A stretch of 64,000 nucleotides of DNA from Daphnia carinata (GCF_022539665.2 NC_081337.1:860239-924238); one strand, 5' to 3'. Shown: positions 10,723 through 23,128, numbered from the stretch's first letter. The notes: generated by a model from the letters alone, not told the origin. Numbers and translations are program-made.

Positions 10723-11018
10723 GTAACAATACTATCAACGTCGTGATTTTTCGGACTGCAACGTTTAAAGCGCGTTTCAAAGCGGATGTTTTGCTGACGG
10801 TCAATGTTTCAAACTCGAAGTTTTGCATTGCTTGAACTACCGATCATTTTTATTCAACGGCAATGTTGTAGTAGATGTAGCCGAGTGGTTTCAACGTCAA
10901 CGTTTAACGCCCGTTTCATTCCGGCGATTTTGCTGACATCAATGTTTCACATTCGATAAATTTTTGCATTTGTTGACGCTTTCGTAAGCCATTCTTCAAA
11001 TTTGTGACATGCGAAGCA

Positions 11019-11100
11019 GCAGATGTGGCCGAGTGGTTAAGGCGACTGACTCGGAATCAGTTTCCATTTGGGAGCGTTGGTTTGAATCCTACCATCTGCG
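11019..11100 (+). tRNA. Serine-type tRNA, anticodon CGG, unit 7
   Basis: Same sequence as unit 1; private cgataaattttt in the spacer before it. Confidence 0.75.
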
Positions 11101-11424
11101 AAGAACTTGCACAAGTAAAGTCGACAAGGTTATAAGATTGCGTTGGCGTTAGATTTCACCATCTTACGTTAACGTGTATGTGATCTGTGAATCGGTTGAG
11201 CATTGCGGAATGTGTTACGTGTTCCTCTGACAAGGAATTTGTAACCATTCTGGGCACGTCGTTGAAGTGAAATCCTGTGAGAAAACTGTAGAACCAAGCT
11301 TGCGCCTATAATGACTTCAAAGGGAAGCCGAAACGTTTGGTGATGAAACAAACCAACTAGCCTTTTAATCGAAATGAAGATGCTGGCTCATTTGTTTTTA
11401 GTAAAACAATAGATTAAACACCAC

Positions 11425-11498
11425 GGCCTGTTAGCTCAGCTGGTTAGAGCGCCGTGCTAATAACGCGGAGGTCATGAGTTCGATCCTCTTACGGGCCA
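11425..11498 (+). tRNA. tRNA-Ile (AAU), unit 8
   Basis: CAGCTGG with GTAACAA. Confidence 0.94.
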
Positions 11499-11794
11499 GT
11501 AACAATACTATCAACGTCGTGATTTTTCGGACTGCAACGTTTAAAGCGCGTTTCAAAGCGGATGTTTTGCTGACGGTCAATGTTTCAAACTCGAAGTTTT
11601 GCATTGCTTGAACTACCGATCATTTTTATTCAACGGCAATGTTGTAGTAGATGTAGCCGAGTGGTTTCAACGTCAACGTTTAACGCCCGTTTCATTCCGG
11701 CGATTTTGCTGACATCAATGTTTCACATTCGAGAAATTTTTGCATTTGTTGACGCTTTCGTAAGCCATTCTTCAAATTTGTGACATGCGAAGCA

Positions 11795-11876
11795 GCAGAT
11801 GTGGCCGAGTGGTTAAGGCGACTGACTCGGAATCAGTTTCCATTTGGGAGCGTTGGTTTGAATCCTACCATCTGCG
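11795..11876 (+). tRNA. Serine-type tRNA, anticodon CGG, unit 8
   Basis: Same sequence as unit 1. Confidence 0.75.
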
Positions 11877-12200
11877 AAGAACTTGCACAAGTAAAGTCGA
11901 CAAGGTTATAAGATTGCGTTGGCGTTAGATTTCACCATCTTACGTTAACGTGTATGTGATCTGTGAATCGGTTGAGCATTGCGGAATGTGTTACGTGTTC
12001 CTCTGACAAGGAATTTGTAACCATTCTGGGCACGTCGTTGAAGTGAAATCCTGTGAGAAAACTGTAGAACCAAGCTTGCGCCTATAATGACTTCAAAGGG
12101 AAGCCGAAACGTTTGGTGATGAAACAAACCAACTAGCCTTTTAATCGAAATGAAGATGCTGGCTCATTTGTTTTTAGTAAAACAATAGATTAAACACCAC

Positions 12201-12274
12201 GGCCTGTTAGCTCAGTTGGTTAGAGCGCCGTGCTAATAACGCGGAGGTCATGAGTTCGATCCTCTTACGGGCCA
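12201..12274 (+). tRNA. tRNA-Ile (AAU), unit 9
   Basis: CAGTTGG with GTAACAA. Confidence 0.94.
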
Positions 12275-12570
12275 GTAACAATACTATCAACGTCGTGATT
12301 TTTCGGACTGCAACGTTTAAAGCGCGTTTCAAAGCGGATGTTTTGCTGACGGTCAATGTTTCAAACTCGAAGTTTTGCATTGCTTGAACTACCGATCATT
12401 TTTATTCAACGGCAATGTTGTAGTAGATGTAGCCGAGTGGTTTCAACGTCAACGTTTAACGCCCGTTTCATTCCGGCGATTTTGCTGACATCAATGTTTC
12501 ACATTCGAGAAATTTTTGCATTTGTTGACGCTTTCGTAAGCCATTCTTCAAATTTGTGACATGCGAAGCA

Positions 12571-12652
12571 GCAGATGTGGCCGAGTGGTTAAGGCGACTG
12601 ACTCGGAATCAGTTTCCATTTGGGAGCGTTGGTTTGAATCCTACCATCTGCG
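12571..12652 (+). tRNA. Serine-type tRNA, anticodon CGG, unit 9
   Basis: Same sequence as unit 1. Confidence 0.75.
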
Positions 12653-12976
12653 AAGAACTTGCACAAGTAAAGTCGACAAGGTTATAAGATTGCGTTGGCG
12701 TTAGATTTCACCATCTTACGTTAACGTGTATGTGATCTGTGAATCGGTTGAGCATTGCGGAATGTGTTACGTGTTCCTCTGACAAGGAATTTGTAACCAT
12801 TCTGGGCACGTCGTTGAAGTGAAATCCTGTGAGAAAACTGTAGAACCAAGCTTGCGCCTATAATGACTTCAAAGGGAAGCCGAAACGTTTGGTGATGAAA
12901 CAAACCAACTAGCCTTTTAATCGAAATGAAGATGCTGGCTCATTTGTTTTTAGTAAAACAATAGATTAAACACCAC

Positions 12977-13050
12977 GGCCTGTTAGCTCAGTTGGTTAGA
13001 GCGCCGTGCTAATAACGCGGAGGTCATGAGTTCGATCCTCTTACGGGCCA
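12977..13050 (+). tRNA. tRNA-Ile (AAU), unit 10
   Basis: CAGTTGG with GTAACAA. Confidence 0.94.
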
Positions 13051-13346
13051 GTAACAATACTATCAACGTCGTGATTTTTCGGACTGCAACGTTTAAAGCG
13101 CGTTTCAAAGCGGATGTTTTGCTGACGGTCAATGTTTCAAACTCGAAGTTTTGCATTGCTTGAACTACCGATCATTTTTATTCAACGGCAATGTTGTAGT
13201 AGATGTAGCCGAGTGGTTTCAACGTCAACGTTTAACGCCCGTTTCATTCCGGCGATTTTGCTGACATCAATGTTTCACATTCGAGAAATTTTTGCATTTG
13301 TTGACGCTTTCGTAAGCCATTCTTCAAATTTGTGACATGCGAAGCA

Positions 13347-13428
13347 GCAGATGTGGCCGAGTGGTTAAGGCGACTGACTCGGAATCAGTTTCCATTTGGG
13401 AGCGTTGGTTTGAATCCTACCATCTGCG
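13347..13428 (+). tRNA. Serine-type tRNA, anticodon CGG, unit 10
   Basis: Same sequence as unit 1. Confidence 0.75.
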
Positions 13429-13752
13429 AAGAACTTGCACAAGTAAAGTCGACAAGGTTATAAGATTGCGTTGGCGTTAGATTTCACCATCTTACGTTAA
13501 CGTGTATGTGATCTGTGAATCGGTTGAGCATTGCGGAATGTGTTACGTGTTCCTCTGACAAGGAATTTGTAACCATTCTGGGCACGTCGTTGAAGTGAAA
13601 TCCTGTGAGAAAACTGTAGAACCAAGCTTGCGCCTATAATGACTTCAAAGGGAAGCCGAAACGTTTGGTGATGAAACAAACCAACTAGCCTTTTAATCGA
13701 AATGAAGATGCTGGCTCATTTGTTTTTAGTAAAACAATAGATTAAACACCAC

Positions 13753-13826
13753 GGCCTGTTAGCTCAGTTGGTTAGAGCGCCGTGCTAATAACGCGGAGGT
13801 CATGAGTTCGATCCTCTTACGGGCCA
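13753..13826 (+). tRNA. tRNA-Ile (AAU), unit 11
   Basis: CAGTTGG with GTAACAA. Confidence 0.94.
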
Positions 13827-14122
13827 GTAACAATACTATCAACGTCGTGATTTTTCGGACTGCAACGTTTAAAGCGCGTTTCAAAGCGGATGTTTTGCTG
13901 ACGGTCAATGTTTCAAACTCGAAGTTTTGCATTGCTTGAACTACCGATCATTTTTATTCAACGGCAATGTTGTAGTAGATGTAGCCGAGTGGTTTCAACG
14001 TCAACGTTTAACGCCCGTTTCATTCCGGCGATTTTGCTGACATCAATGTTTCACATTCGAGAAATTTTTGCATTTGTTGACGCTTTCGTAAGCCATTCTT
14101 CAAATTTGTGACATGCGAAGCA

Positions 14123-14204
14123 GCAGATGTGGCCGAGTGGTTAAGGCGACTGACTCGGAATCAGTTTCCATTTGGGAGCGTTGGTTTGAATCCTACCATC
14201 TGCG
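14123..14204 (+). tRNA. Serine-type tRNA, anticodon CGG, unit 11
   Basis: Same sequence as unit 1. Confidence 0.75.
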
Positions 14205-14528
14205 AAGAACTTGCACAAGTAAAGTCGACAAGGTTATAAGATTGCGTTGGCGTTAGATTTCACCATCTTACGTTAACGTGTATGTGATCTGTGAATCGGT
14301 TGAGCATTGCGGAATGTGTTACGTGTTCCTCTGACAAGGAATTTGTAACCATTCTGGGCACGTCGTTGAAGTGAAATCCTGTGAGAAAACTGTAGAACCA
14401 AGCTTGCGCCTATAATGACTTCAAAGGGAAGCCGAAACGTTTGGTGATGAAACAAACCAACTAGCCTTTTAATCGAAATGAAGATGCTGGCTCATTTGTT
14501 TTTAGTAAAACAATAGATTAAACACCAC

Positions 14529-14602
14529 GGCCTGTTAGCTCAGCTGGTTAGAGCGCCGTGCTAATAACGCGGAGGTCATGAGTTCGATCCTCTTACGGGC
14601 CA
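14529..14602 (+). tRNA. tRNA-Ile (AAU), unit 12
   Basis: CAGCTGG with GTAACAA. Confidence 0.94.
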
Positions 14603-14898
14603 GTAACAATACTATCAACGTCGTGATTTTTCGGACTGCAACGTTTAAAGCGCGTTTCAAAGCGGATGTTTTGCTGACGGTCAATGTTTCAAACTCGAAG
14701 TTTTGCATTGCTTGAACTACCGATCATTTTTATTCAACGGCAATGTTGTAGTAGATGTAGCCGAGTGGTTTCAACGTCAACGTTTAACGCCCGTTTCATT
14801 CCGGCGATTTTGCTGACATCAATGTTTCACATTCGAGAAATTTTTGCATTTGTTGACGCTTTCGTAAGCCATTCTTCAAATTTGTGACATGCGAAGCA

Positions 14899-14980
14899 GC
14901 AGATGTGGCCGAGTGGTTAAGGCGACTGACTCGGAATCAGTTTCCATTTGGGAGCGTTGGTTTGAATCCTACCATCTGCG
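14899..14980 (+). tRNA. Serine-type tRNA, anticodon CGG, unit 12
   Basis: Same sequence as unit 1. Confidence 0.75.
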
Positions 14981-15304
14981 AAGAACTTGCACAAGTAAAG
15001 TCGACAAGGTTATAAGATTGCGTTGGCGTTAGATTTCACCATCTTACGTTAACGTGTATGTGATCTGTGAATCGGTTGAGCATTGCGGAATGTGTTACGT
15101 GTTCCTCTGACAAGGAATTTGTAACCATTCTGGGCACGTCGTTGAAGTGAAATCCTGTGAGAAAACTGTAGAACCAAGCTTGCGCCTATAATGACTTCAA
15201 AGGGAAGCCGAAACGTTTGGTGATGAAACAAACCAACTAGCCTTTTAATCGAAATGAAGATGCTGGCTCATTTGTTTTTAGTAAAACAATAGATTAAACA
15301 CCAC

Positions 15305-15378
15305 GGCCTGTTAGCTCAGTTGGTTAGAGCGCCGTGCTAATAACGCGGAGGTCATGAGTTCGATCCTCTTACGGGCCA
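15305..15378 (+). tRNA. tRNA-Ile (AAU), unit 13
   Basis: CAGTTGG with GTAACAA. Confidence 0.94.
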
Positions 15379-15674
15379 GTAACAATACTATCAACGTCGT
15401 GATTTTTCGGACTGCAACGTTTAAAGCGCGTTTCAAAGCGGATGTTTTGCTGACGGTCAATGTTTCAAACTCGAAGTTTTGCATTGCTTGAACTACCGAT
15501 CATTTTTATTCAACGGCAATGTTGTAGTAGATGTAGCCGAGTGGTTTCAACGTCAACGTTTAACGCCCGTTTCATTCCGGCGATTTTGCTGACATCAATG
15601 TTTCACATTCGAGAAATTTTTGCATTTGTTGACGCTTTCGTAAGCCATTCTTCAAATTTGTGACATGCGAAGCA

Positions 15675-15756
15675 GCAGATGTGGCCGAGTGGTTAAGGCG
15701 ACTGACTCGGAATCAGTTTCCATTTGGGAGCGTTGGTTTGAATCCTACCATCTGCG
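15675..15756 (+). tRNA. Serine-type tRNA, anticodon CGG, unit 13
   Basis: Same sequence as unit 1. Confidence 0.75.
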
Positions 15757-16080
15757 AAGAACTTGCACAAGTAAAGTCGACAAGGTTATAAGATTGCGTT
15801 GGCGTTAGATTTCACCATCTTACGTTAACGTGTATGTGATCTGTGAATCGGTTGAGCATTGCGGAATGTGTTACGTGTTCCTCTGACAAGGAATTTGTAA
15901 CCATTCTGGGCACGTCGTTGAAGTGAAATCCTGTGAGAAAACTGTAGAACCAAGCTTGCGCCTATAATGACTTCAAAGGGAAGCCGAAACGTTTGGTGAT
16001 GAAACAAACCAACTAGCCTTTTAATCGAAATGAAGATGCTGGCTCATTTGTTTTTAGTAAAACAATAGATTAAACACCAC

Positions 16081-16154
16081 GGCCTGTTAGCTCAGTTGGT
16101 TAGAGCGCCGTGCTAATAACGCGGAGGTCATGAGTTCGATCCTCTTACGGGCCA
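16081..16154 (+). tRNA. tRNA-Ile (AAU), unit 14
   Basis: CAGTTGG with GTAACAA. Confidence 0.94.
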
Positions 16155-16454
16155 GTAACAATACTATCAACGTCGTGATTTTTCGGACTGCAACGTTTAA
16201 AGCGCGTTTCAAAGCGGATGTTTTGCTGACGGTCAATGTTTCAAACTCGAAGTTTTGCATTGCTTGAACTACCGATCATTTTTATTCAACGGCAATGTTG
16301 TAGTAGATGTAGCCGAGTGGTTTCAACGTCAACGTTTAACGCCCGTTTCATTCCGGCGATTTTGCTGACATCAATGTTTCACATTCGAGAAATTTTTGCA
16401 TTTGTTGACGCTTTCGTAAGCCATTCTTCAAATTTGTGACATACATGCGAAGCA

Positions 16455-16536
16455 GCAGATGTGGCCGAGTGGTTAAGGCGACTGACTCGGAATCAGTTTC
16501 CATTTGGGAGCGTTGGTTTGAATCCTACCATCTGCG
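16455..16536 (+). tRNA. Serine-type tRNA, anticodon CGG, unit 14
   Basis: Same sequence as unit 1; a 4-base duplication (gacatacatgcg) sits just upstream, making this unit 780 bp. Confidence 0.75.
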
Positions 16537-16860
16537 AAGAACTTGCACAAGTAAAGTCGACAAGGTTATAAGATTGCGTTGGCGTTAGATTTCACCATCT
16601 TACGTTAACGTGTATGTGATCTGTGAATCGGTTGAGCATTGCGGAATGTGTTACGTGTTCCTCTGACAAGGAATTTGTAACCATTCTGGGCACGTCGTTG
16701 AAGTGAAATCCTGTGAGAAAACTGTAGAACCAAGCTTGCGCCTATAATGACTTCAAAGGGAAGCCGAAACGTTTGGTGATGAAACAAACCAACTAGCCTT
16801 TTAATCGAAATGAAGATGCTGGCTCATTTGTTTTTAGTAAAACAATAGATTAAACACCAC

Positions 16861-16934
16861 GGCCTGTTAGCTCAGCTGGTTAGAGCGCCGTGCTAATAAC
16901 GCGGAGGTCATGAGTTCGATCCTCTTACGGGCCA
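16861..16934 (+). tRNA. tRNA-Ile (AAU), unit 15
   Basis: CAGCTGG with TTAACAA. Confidence 0.94.
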
Positions 16935-17230
16935 TTAACAATACTATCAACGTCGTGATTTTTCGGACTGCAACGTTTAAAGCGCGTTTCAAAGCGGATG
17001 TTTTGCTGACGGTCAATGTTTCAAACTCGAAGTTTTGCATTGCTTGAACTACCGATCATTTTTATTCAACGGCAATGTTGTAGTAGATGTAGCCGAGTGG
17101 TTTCAACGTCAACGTTTAACGCCCGTTTCATTCCGGCGATTTTGCTGACATCAATGTTTCACATTCGAGAAATTTTTGCATTTGTTGACGCTTTCGTAAG
17201 CCATTCTTCAAATTTGTGACATGCGAAGCA

Positions 17231-17312
17231 GCAGATGTGGCCGAGTGGTTAAGGCGACTGACTCGGAATCAGTTTCCATTTGGGAGCGTTGGTTTGAATC
17301 CTACCATCTGCG
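17231..17312 (+). tRNA. Serine-type tRNA, anticodon CGG, unit 15
   Basis: Same sequence as unit 1. Last unit with the long spacer. Confidence 0.75.
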
Positions 17313-17636
17313 AAGAACTTGCACAAGTAAAGTCGACAAGGTTATAAGATTGCGTTGGCGTTAGATTTCACCATCTTACGTTAACGTGTATGTGATCTGT
17401 GAATCGGTTGAGCATTGCGGAATGTGTTACGTGTTCCTCTGACAAGGAATTTGTAACCATTCTGGGCACGTCGTTGAAGTGAAATCCTGTGAGAAAACTG
17501 TAGAACCAAGCTTGCGCCTATAATGACTTCAAAGGGAAGCCGAAACGTTTGGTGATGAAACAAACCAACTAGCCTTTTAATCGAAATGAAGATGCTGGCT
17601 CATTTGTTTTTAGTAAAACAATAGATTAAACACCAC

Positions 17637-17710
17637 GGCCTGTTAGCTCAGTTGGTTAGAGCGCCGTGCTAATAACGCGGAGGTCATGAGTTCGATCCTC
17701 TTACGGGCCA
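17637..17710 (+). tRNA. tRNA-Ile (AAU), unit 16
   Basis: CAGTTGG with GTAACAA; first unit of the short-spacer half. Confidence 0.94.
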
Positions 17711-18004
17711 GTAACAATACTATCAACGTCGTGATTTTTCGGACTGCAACGTTTAAAGCGCGTTTCAAAGCGGATGTTTTGCTGACGGTCAATGTTTCAA
17801 ACTCGAAGTTTTGCATTGCTTGAACTACCGATCATTTTTATTCAACGGCAATGTTGTAGTAGATGTAGCCGAGTGGTTTCAACGTCAACGTTTAACGCCC
17901 GTTTCATTCCGGCGATTTTGCTGACATCAATGTTTCACATTCGAGATTTTTGCATTTGTTGACGCTTTCGTAAGCCATTCTTCAAATTTGTGACATGCGA
18001 AGCA

Positions 18005-18086
18005 GCAGATGTGGGCGAGTGGTTAAGGCGACTGACTCGGAATCAGTTTCCATTTGGGAGCGTTGGTTTGAATCCTACCATCTGCG
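18005..18086 (+). tRNA. Serine-type tRNA, anticodon CGG, unit 16, D-stem variant
   Basis: Has the same C11-to-G change and ATGAAC tail as unit 2, although its tRNA-Ile haplotype differs from unit 2. This points to patchy conversion between distant units. Confidence 0.7.
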
Positions 18087-18410
18087 ATGAACTTGCACAA
18101 GTAAAGTCGACAAGGTTATAAGATTGCGTTGGCGTTAGATTTCACCATCTTACGTTAACGTGTATGTGATCTGTGAATCGGTTGAGCATTGCGGAATGTG
18201 TTACGTGTTCCTCTGACAAGGAATTTGTAACCATTCTGGGCACGTCGTTGAAGTGAAATCCTGTGAGAAAACTGTAGAACCAAGCTTGCGCCTATAATGA
18301 CTTCAAAGGGAAGCCGAAACGTTTGGTGATGAAACAAACCAACTAGCCTTTTAATCGAAATGAAGATGCTGGCTCATTTGTTTTTAGTAAAACAATAGAT
18401 TAAACACCAC

Positions 18411-18484
18411 GGCCTGTTAGCTCAGCTGGTTAGAGCGCCGTGCTAATAACGCGGAGGTCATGAGTTCGATCCTCTTACGGGCCA
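18411..18484 (+). tRNA. tRNA-Ile (AAU), unit 17
   Basis: CAGCTGG with TTAACAA. Confidence 0.94.
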
Positions 18485-18778
18485 TTAACAATACTATCAA
18501 CGTCGTGATTTTTCGGACTGCAACGTTTAAAGCGCGTTTCAAAGCGGATGTTTTGCTGACGGTCAATGTTTCAAACTCGAAGTTTTGCATTGCTTGAACT
18601 ACCGATCATTTTTATTCAACGGCAATGTTGTAGTAGATGTAGCCGAGTGGTTTCAACGTCAACGTTTAACGCCCGTTTCATTCCGGCGATTTTGCTGACA
18701 TCAATGTTTCACATTCGAGATTTTTGCATTTGTTGACGCTTTCGTAAGCCATTCTTCAAATTTGTGACATGCGAAGCA

Positions 18779-18860
18779 GCAGATGTGGCCGAGTGGTTAA
18801 GGCGACTGACTCGGAATCAGTTTCCATTTGGGAGCGTTGGTTTGAATCCTACCATCTGCG
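18779..18860 (+). tRNA. Serine-type tRNA, anticodon CGG, unit 17
   Basis: Same sequence as unit 1. Confidence 0.75.
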
Positions 18861-19184
18861 AAGAACTTGCACAAGTAAAGTCGACAAGGTTATAAGATTG
18901 CGTTGGCGTTAGATTTCACCATCTTACGTTAACGTGTATGTGATCTGTGAATCGGTTGAGCATTGCGGAATGTGTTACGTGTTCCTCTGACAAGGAATTT
19001 GTAACCATTCTGGGCACGTCGTTGAAGTGAAATCCTGTGAGAAAACTGTAGAACCAAGCTTGCGCCTATAATGACTTCAAAGGGAAGCCGAAACGTTTGG
19101 TGATGAAACAAACCAACTAGCCTTTTAATCGAAATGAAGATGCTGGCTCATTTGTTTTTAGTAAAACAATAGATTTGATGCAAC

Positions 19185-19258
19185 GGCCTGTTAGCTCAGC
19201 TGGTTAGAGCGCCGTGCTAATAACGCGGAGGTCATGAGTTCGATCCTCTTACGGGCCA
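19185..19258 (+). tRNA. tRNA-Ile (AAU), unit 18
   Basis: Gene identical to the CAGCTGG type, but both close flanks differ: tttgatgcaa before it and ttatttatac after it. Only the last ~10 bases on each side have diverged. Confidence 0.94.
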
Positions 19259-19552
19259 TTATTTATACTATCAACGTCGTGATTTTTCGGACTGCAACGT
19301 TTAAAGCGCGTTTCAAAGCGGATGTTTTGCTGACGGTCAATGTTTCAAACTCGAAGTTTTGCATTGCTTGAACTACCGATCATTTTTATTCAACGGCAAT
19401 GTTGTAGTAGATGTAGCCGAGTGGTTTCAACGTCAACGTTTAACGCCCGTTTCATTCCGGCGATTTTGCTGACATCAATGTTTCACATTCGAGATTTTTG
19501 CATTTGTTGACGCTTTCGTAAGCCATTCTTCAAATTTGTGACATGCGAAGCA

Positions 19553-19634
19553 GCAGATGTGGCCGAGTGGTTAAGGCGACTGACTCGGAATCAGTTTCCA
19601 TTTGGGAGCGTTGGTTTGAATCCTACCATCTGCG
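19553..19634 (+). tRNA. Serine-type tRNA, anticodon CGG, unit 18
   Basis: Same sequence as unit 1. Confidence 0.75.
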
Positions 19635-19958
19635 AAGAACTTGCACAAGTAAAGTCGACAAGGTTATAAGATTGCGTTGGCGTTAGATTTCACCATCTTA
19701 CGTTAACGTGTATGTGATCTGTGAATCGGTTGAGCATTGCGGAATGTGTTACGTGTTCCTCTGACAAGGAATTTGTAACCATTCTGGGCACGTCGTTGAA
19801 GTGAAATCCTGTGAGAAAACTGTAGAACCAAGCTTGCGCCTATAATGACTTCAAAGGGAAGCCGAAACGTTTGGTGATGAAACAAACCAACTAGCCTTTT
19901 AATCGAAATGAAGATGCTGGCTCATTTGTTTTTAGTAAAACAATAGATTAAACACCAC

Positions 19959-20032
19959 GGCCTGTTAGCTCAGTTGGTTAGAGCGCCGTGCTAATAACGC
20001 GGAGGTCATGAGTTCGATCCTCTTACGGGCCA
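19959..20032 (+). tRNA. tRNA-Ile (AAU), unit 19
   Basis: CAGTTGG with GTAACAA. Confidence 0.94.
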
Positions 20033-20326
20033 GTAACAATACTATCAACGTCGTGATTTTTCGGACTGCAACGTTTAAAGCGCGTTTCAAAGCGGATGTT
20101 TTGCTGACGGTCAATGTTTCAAACTCGAAGTTTTGCATTGCTTGAACTACCGATCATTTTTATTCAACGGCAATGTTGTAGTAGATGTAGCCGAGTGGTT
20201 TCAACGTCAACGTTTAACGCCCGTTTCATTCCGGCGATTTTGCTGACATCAATGTTTCACATTCGAGATTTTTGCATTTGTTGACGCTTTCGTAAGCCAT
20301 TCTTCAAATTTGTGACATGCGAAGCA

Positions 20327-20408
20327 GCAGATGTGGCCGAGTGGTTAAGGCGACTGACTCGGAATCAGTTTCCATTTGGGAGCGTTGGTTTGAATCCTAC
20401 CATCTGCG
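20327..20408 (+). tRNA. Serine-type tRNA, anticodon CGG, unit 19
   Basis: Same sequence as unit 1. Confidence 0.75.
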
Positions 20409-20732
20409 AAGAACTTGCACAAGTAAAGTCGACAAGGTTATAAGATTGCGTTGGCGTTAGATTTCACCATCTTACGTTAACGTGTATGTGATCTGTGAAT
20501 CGGTTGAGCATTGCGGAATGTGTTACGTGTTCCTCTGACAAGGAATTTGTAACCATTCTGGGCACGTCGTTGAAGTGAAATCCTGTGAGAAAACTGTAGA
20601 ACCAAGCTTGCGCCTATAATGACTTCAAAGGGAAGCCGAAACGTTTGGTGATGAAACAAACCAACTAGCCTTTTAATCGAAATGAAGATGCTGGCTCATT
20701 TGTTTTTAGTAAAACAATAGATTAAACACCAC

Positions 20733-20806
20733 GGCCTGTTAGCTCAGCTGGTTAGAGCGCCGTGCTAATAACGCGGAGGTCATGAGTTCGATCCTCTTAC
20801 GGGCCA
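20733..20806 (+). tRNA. tRNA-Ile (AAU), unit 20
   Basis: CAGCTGG with TTAACAA. Confidence 0.94.
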
Positions 20807-21100
20807 TTAACAATACTATCAACGTCGTGATTTTTCGGACTGCAACGTTTAAAGCGCGTTTCAAAGCGGATGTTTTGCTGACGGTCAATGTTTCAAACTC
20901 GAAGTTTTGCATTGCTTGAACTACCGATCATTTTTATTCAACGGCAATGTTGTAGTAGATGTAGCCGAGTGGTTTCAACGTCAACGTTTAACGCCCGTTT
21001 CATTCCGGCGATTTTGCTGACATCAATGTTTCACATTCGAGATTTTTGCATTTGTTGACGCTTTCGTAAGCCATTCTTCAAATTTGTGACATGCGAAGCA

Positions 21101-21182
21101 GCAGATGTGGCCGAGTGGTTAAGGCGACTGACTCGGAATCAGTTTCCATTTGGGAGCGTTGGTTTGAATCCTACCATCTGCG
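21101..21182 (+). tRNA. Serine-type tRNA, anticodon CGG, unit 20
   Basis: Same sequence as unit 1. Confidence 0.75.
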
Positions 21183-21506
21183 AAGAACTTGCACAAGTAA
21201 AGTCGACAAGGTTATAAGATTGCGTTGGCGTTAGATTTCACCATCTTACGTTAACGTGTATGTGATCTGTGAATCGGTTGAGCATTGCGGAATGTGTTAC
21301 GTGTTCCTCTGACAAGGAATTTGTAACCATTCTGGGCACGTCGTTGAAGTGAAATCCTGTGAGAAAACTGTAGAACCAAGCTTGCGCCTATAATGACTTC
21401 AAAGGGAAGCCGAAACGTTTGGTGATGAAACAAACCAACTAGCCTTTTAATCGAAATGAAGATGCTGGCTCATTTGTTTTTAGTAAAACAATAGATTAAA
21501 CACCAC

Positions 21507-21580
21507 GGCCTGTTAGCTCAGTTGGTTAGAGCGCCGTGCTAATAACGCGGAGGTCATGAGTTCGATCCTCTTACGGGCCA
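21507..21580 (+). tRNA. tRNA-Ile (AAU), unit 21
   Basis: CAGTTGG with GTAACAA. Confidence 0.94.
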
Positions 21581-21874
21581 GTAACAATACTATCAACGTC
21601 GTGATTTTTCGGACTGCAACGTTTAAAGCGCGTTTCAAAGCGGATGTTTTGCTGACGGTCAATGTTTCAAACTCGAAGTTTTGCATTGCTTGAACTACCG
21701 ATCATTTTTATTCAACGGCAATGTTGTAGTAGATGTAGCCGAGTGGTTTCAACGTCAACGTTTAACGCCCGTTTCATTCCGGCGATTTTGCTGACATCAA
21801 TGTTTCACATTCGAGATTTTTGCATTTGTTGACGCTTTCGTAAGCCATTCTTCAAATTTGTGACATGCGAAGCA

Positions 21875-21956
21875 GCAGATGTGGCCGAGTGGTTAAGGCG
21901 ACTGACTCGGAATCAGTTTCCATTTGGGAGCGTTGGTTTGAATCCTACCATCTGCG
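21875..21956 (+). tRNA. Serine-type tRNA, anticodon CGG, unit 21
   Basis: Same sequence as unit 1. Confidence 0.75.
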
Positions 21957-22280
21957 AAGAACTTGCACAAGTAAAGTCGACAAGGTTATAAGATTGCGTT
22001 GGCGTTAGATTTCACCATCTTACGTTAACGTGTATGTGATCTGTGAATCGGTTGAGCATTGCGGAATGTGTTACGTGTTCCTCTGACAAGGAATTTGTAA
22101 CCATTCTGGGCACGTCGTTGAAGTGAAATCCTGTGAGAAAACTGTAGAACCAAGCTTGCGCCTATAATGACTTCAAAGGGAAGCCGAAACGTTTGGTGAT
22201 GAAACAAACCAACTAGCCTTTTAATCGAAATGAAGATGCTGGCTCATTTGTTTTTAGTAAAACAATAGATTAAACACTAC

Positions 22281-22354
22281 GGCCTGTTAGCTCAGTTGGT
22301 TAGAGCGCCGTGCTAATAACGCGGAGGTCATGAGTTCGATCCTCTTACGGGCCA
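22281..22354 (+). tRNA. tRNA-Ile (AAU), unit 22
   Basis: CAGTTGG with GTAACAA; the base 4 upstream of the gene is T instead of C. Confidence 0.94.
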
Positions 22355-22648
22355 GTAACAATACTATCAACGTCGTGATTTTTCGGACTGCAACGTTTAA
22401 AGCGCGTTTCAAAGCGGATGTTTTGCTGACGGTCAATGTTTCAAACTCGAAGTTTTGCATTGCTTGAACTACCGATCATTTTTATTCAACGGCAATGTTG
22501 TAGTAGATGTAGCCGAGTGGTTTCAACGTCAACGTTTAACGCCCGTTTCATTCCGGCGATTTTGCTGACATCAATGTTTCACATTCGAGATTTTTGCATT
22601 TGTTGACGCTTTCGTAAGCCATTCTTCAAATTTGTGACATGCGAAGCA

Positions 22649-22730
22649 GCAGATGTGGCCGAGTGGTTAAGGCGACTGACTCGGAATCAGTTTCCATTTG
22701 GGAGCGTTGGTTTGAATCCTACCATCTGCG
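22649..22730 (+). tRNA. Serine-type tRNA, anticodon CGG, unit 22
   Basis: Same sequence as unit 1; private gcatttcgg in its tail. Confidence 0.75.
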
Positions 22731-23054
22731 AAGAACTTGCACAAGTAAAGTCGACAAGGTTATAAGATTGCGTTGGCGTTAGATTTCACCATCTTACGTT
22801 AACGTGTATGTGATCTGTGAATCGGTTGAGCATTTCGGAATGTGTTACGTGTTCCTCTGACAAGGAATTTGTAACCATTCTGGGCACGTCGTTGAAGTGA
22901 AATCCTGTGAGAAAACTGTAGAACCAAGCTTGCGCCTATAATGACTTCAAAGGGAAGCCGAAACGTTTGGTGATGAAACAAACCAACTAGCCTTTTAATC
23001 GAAATGAAGATGCTGGCTCATTTGTTTTTAGTAAAACAATAGATTAAACACGAC

Positions 23055-23128
23055 GGCCTGTTAGCTCAGTTGGTTAGAGCGCCGTGCTAATAACGCGGAG
23101 GTCATGAGTTCGATCCTCTTACGGGCCA
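23055..23128 (+). tRNA. tRNA-Ile (AAU), unit 23
   Basis: CAGTTGG with GTAACAA; cgac just upstream. Confidence 0.94.

Noticed and set aside
6150-23000. Recurring 60-codon (minus) and 67-codon (plus) open frames in every array unit
   Set aside because: They overlap tRNA spacers, are lost by the 2-base spacer variant or by other small indels, and have no protein motif. They repeat only because the unit repeats.
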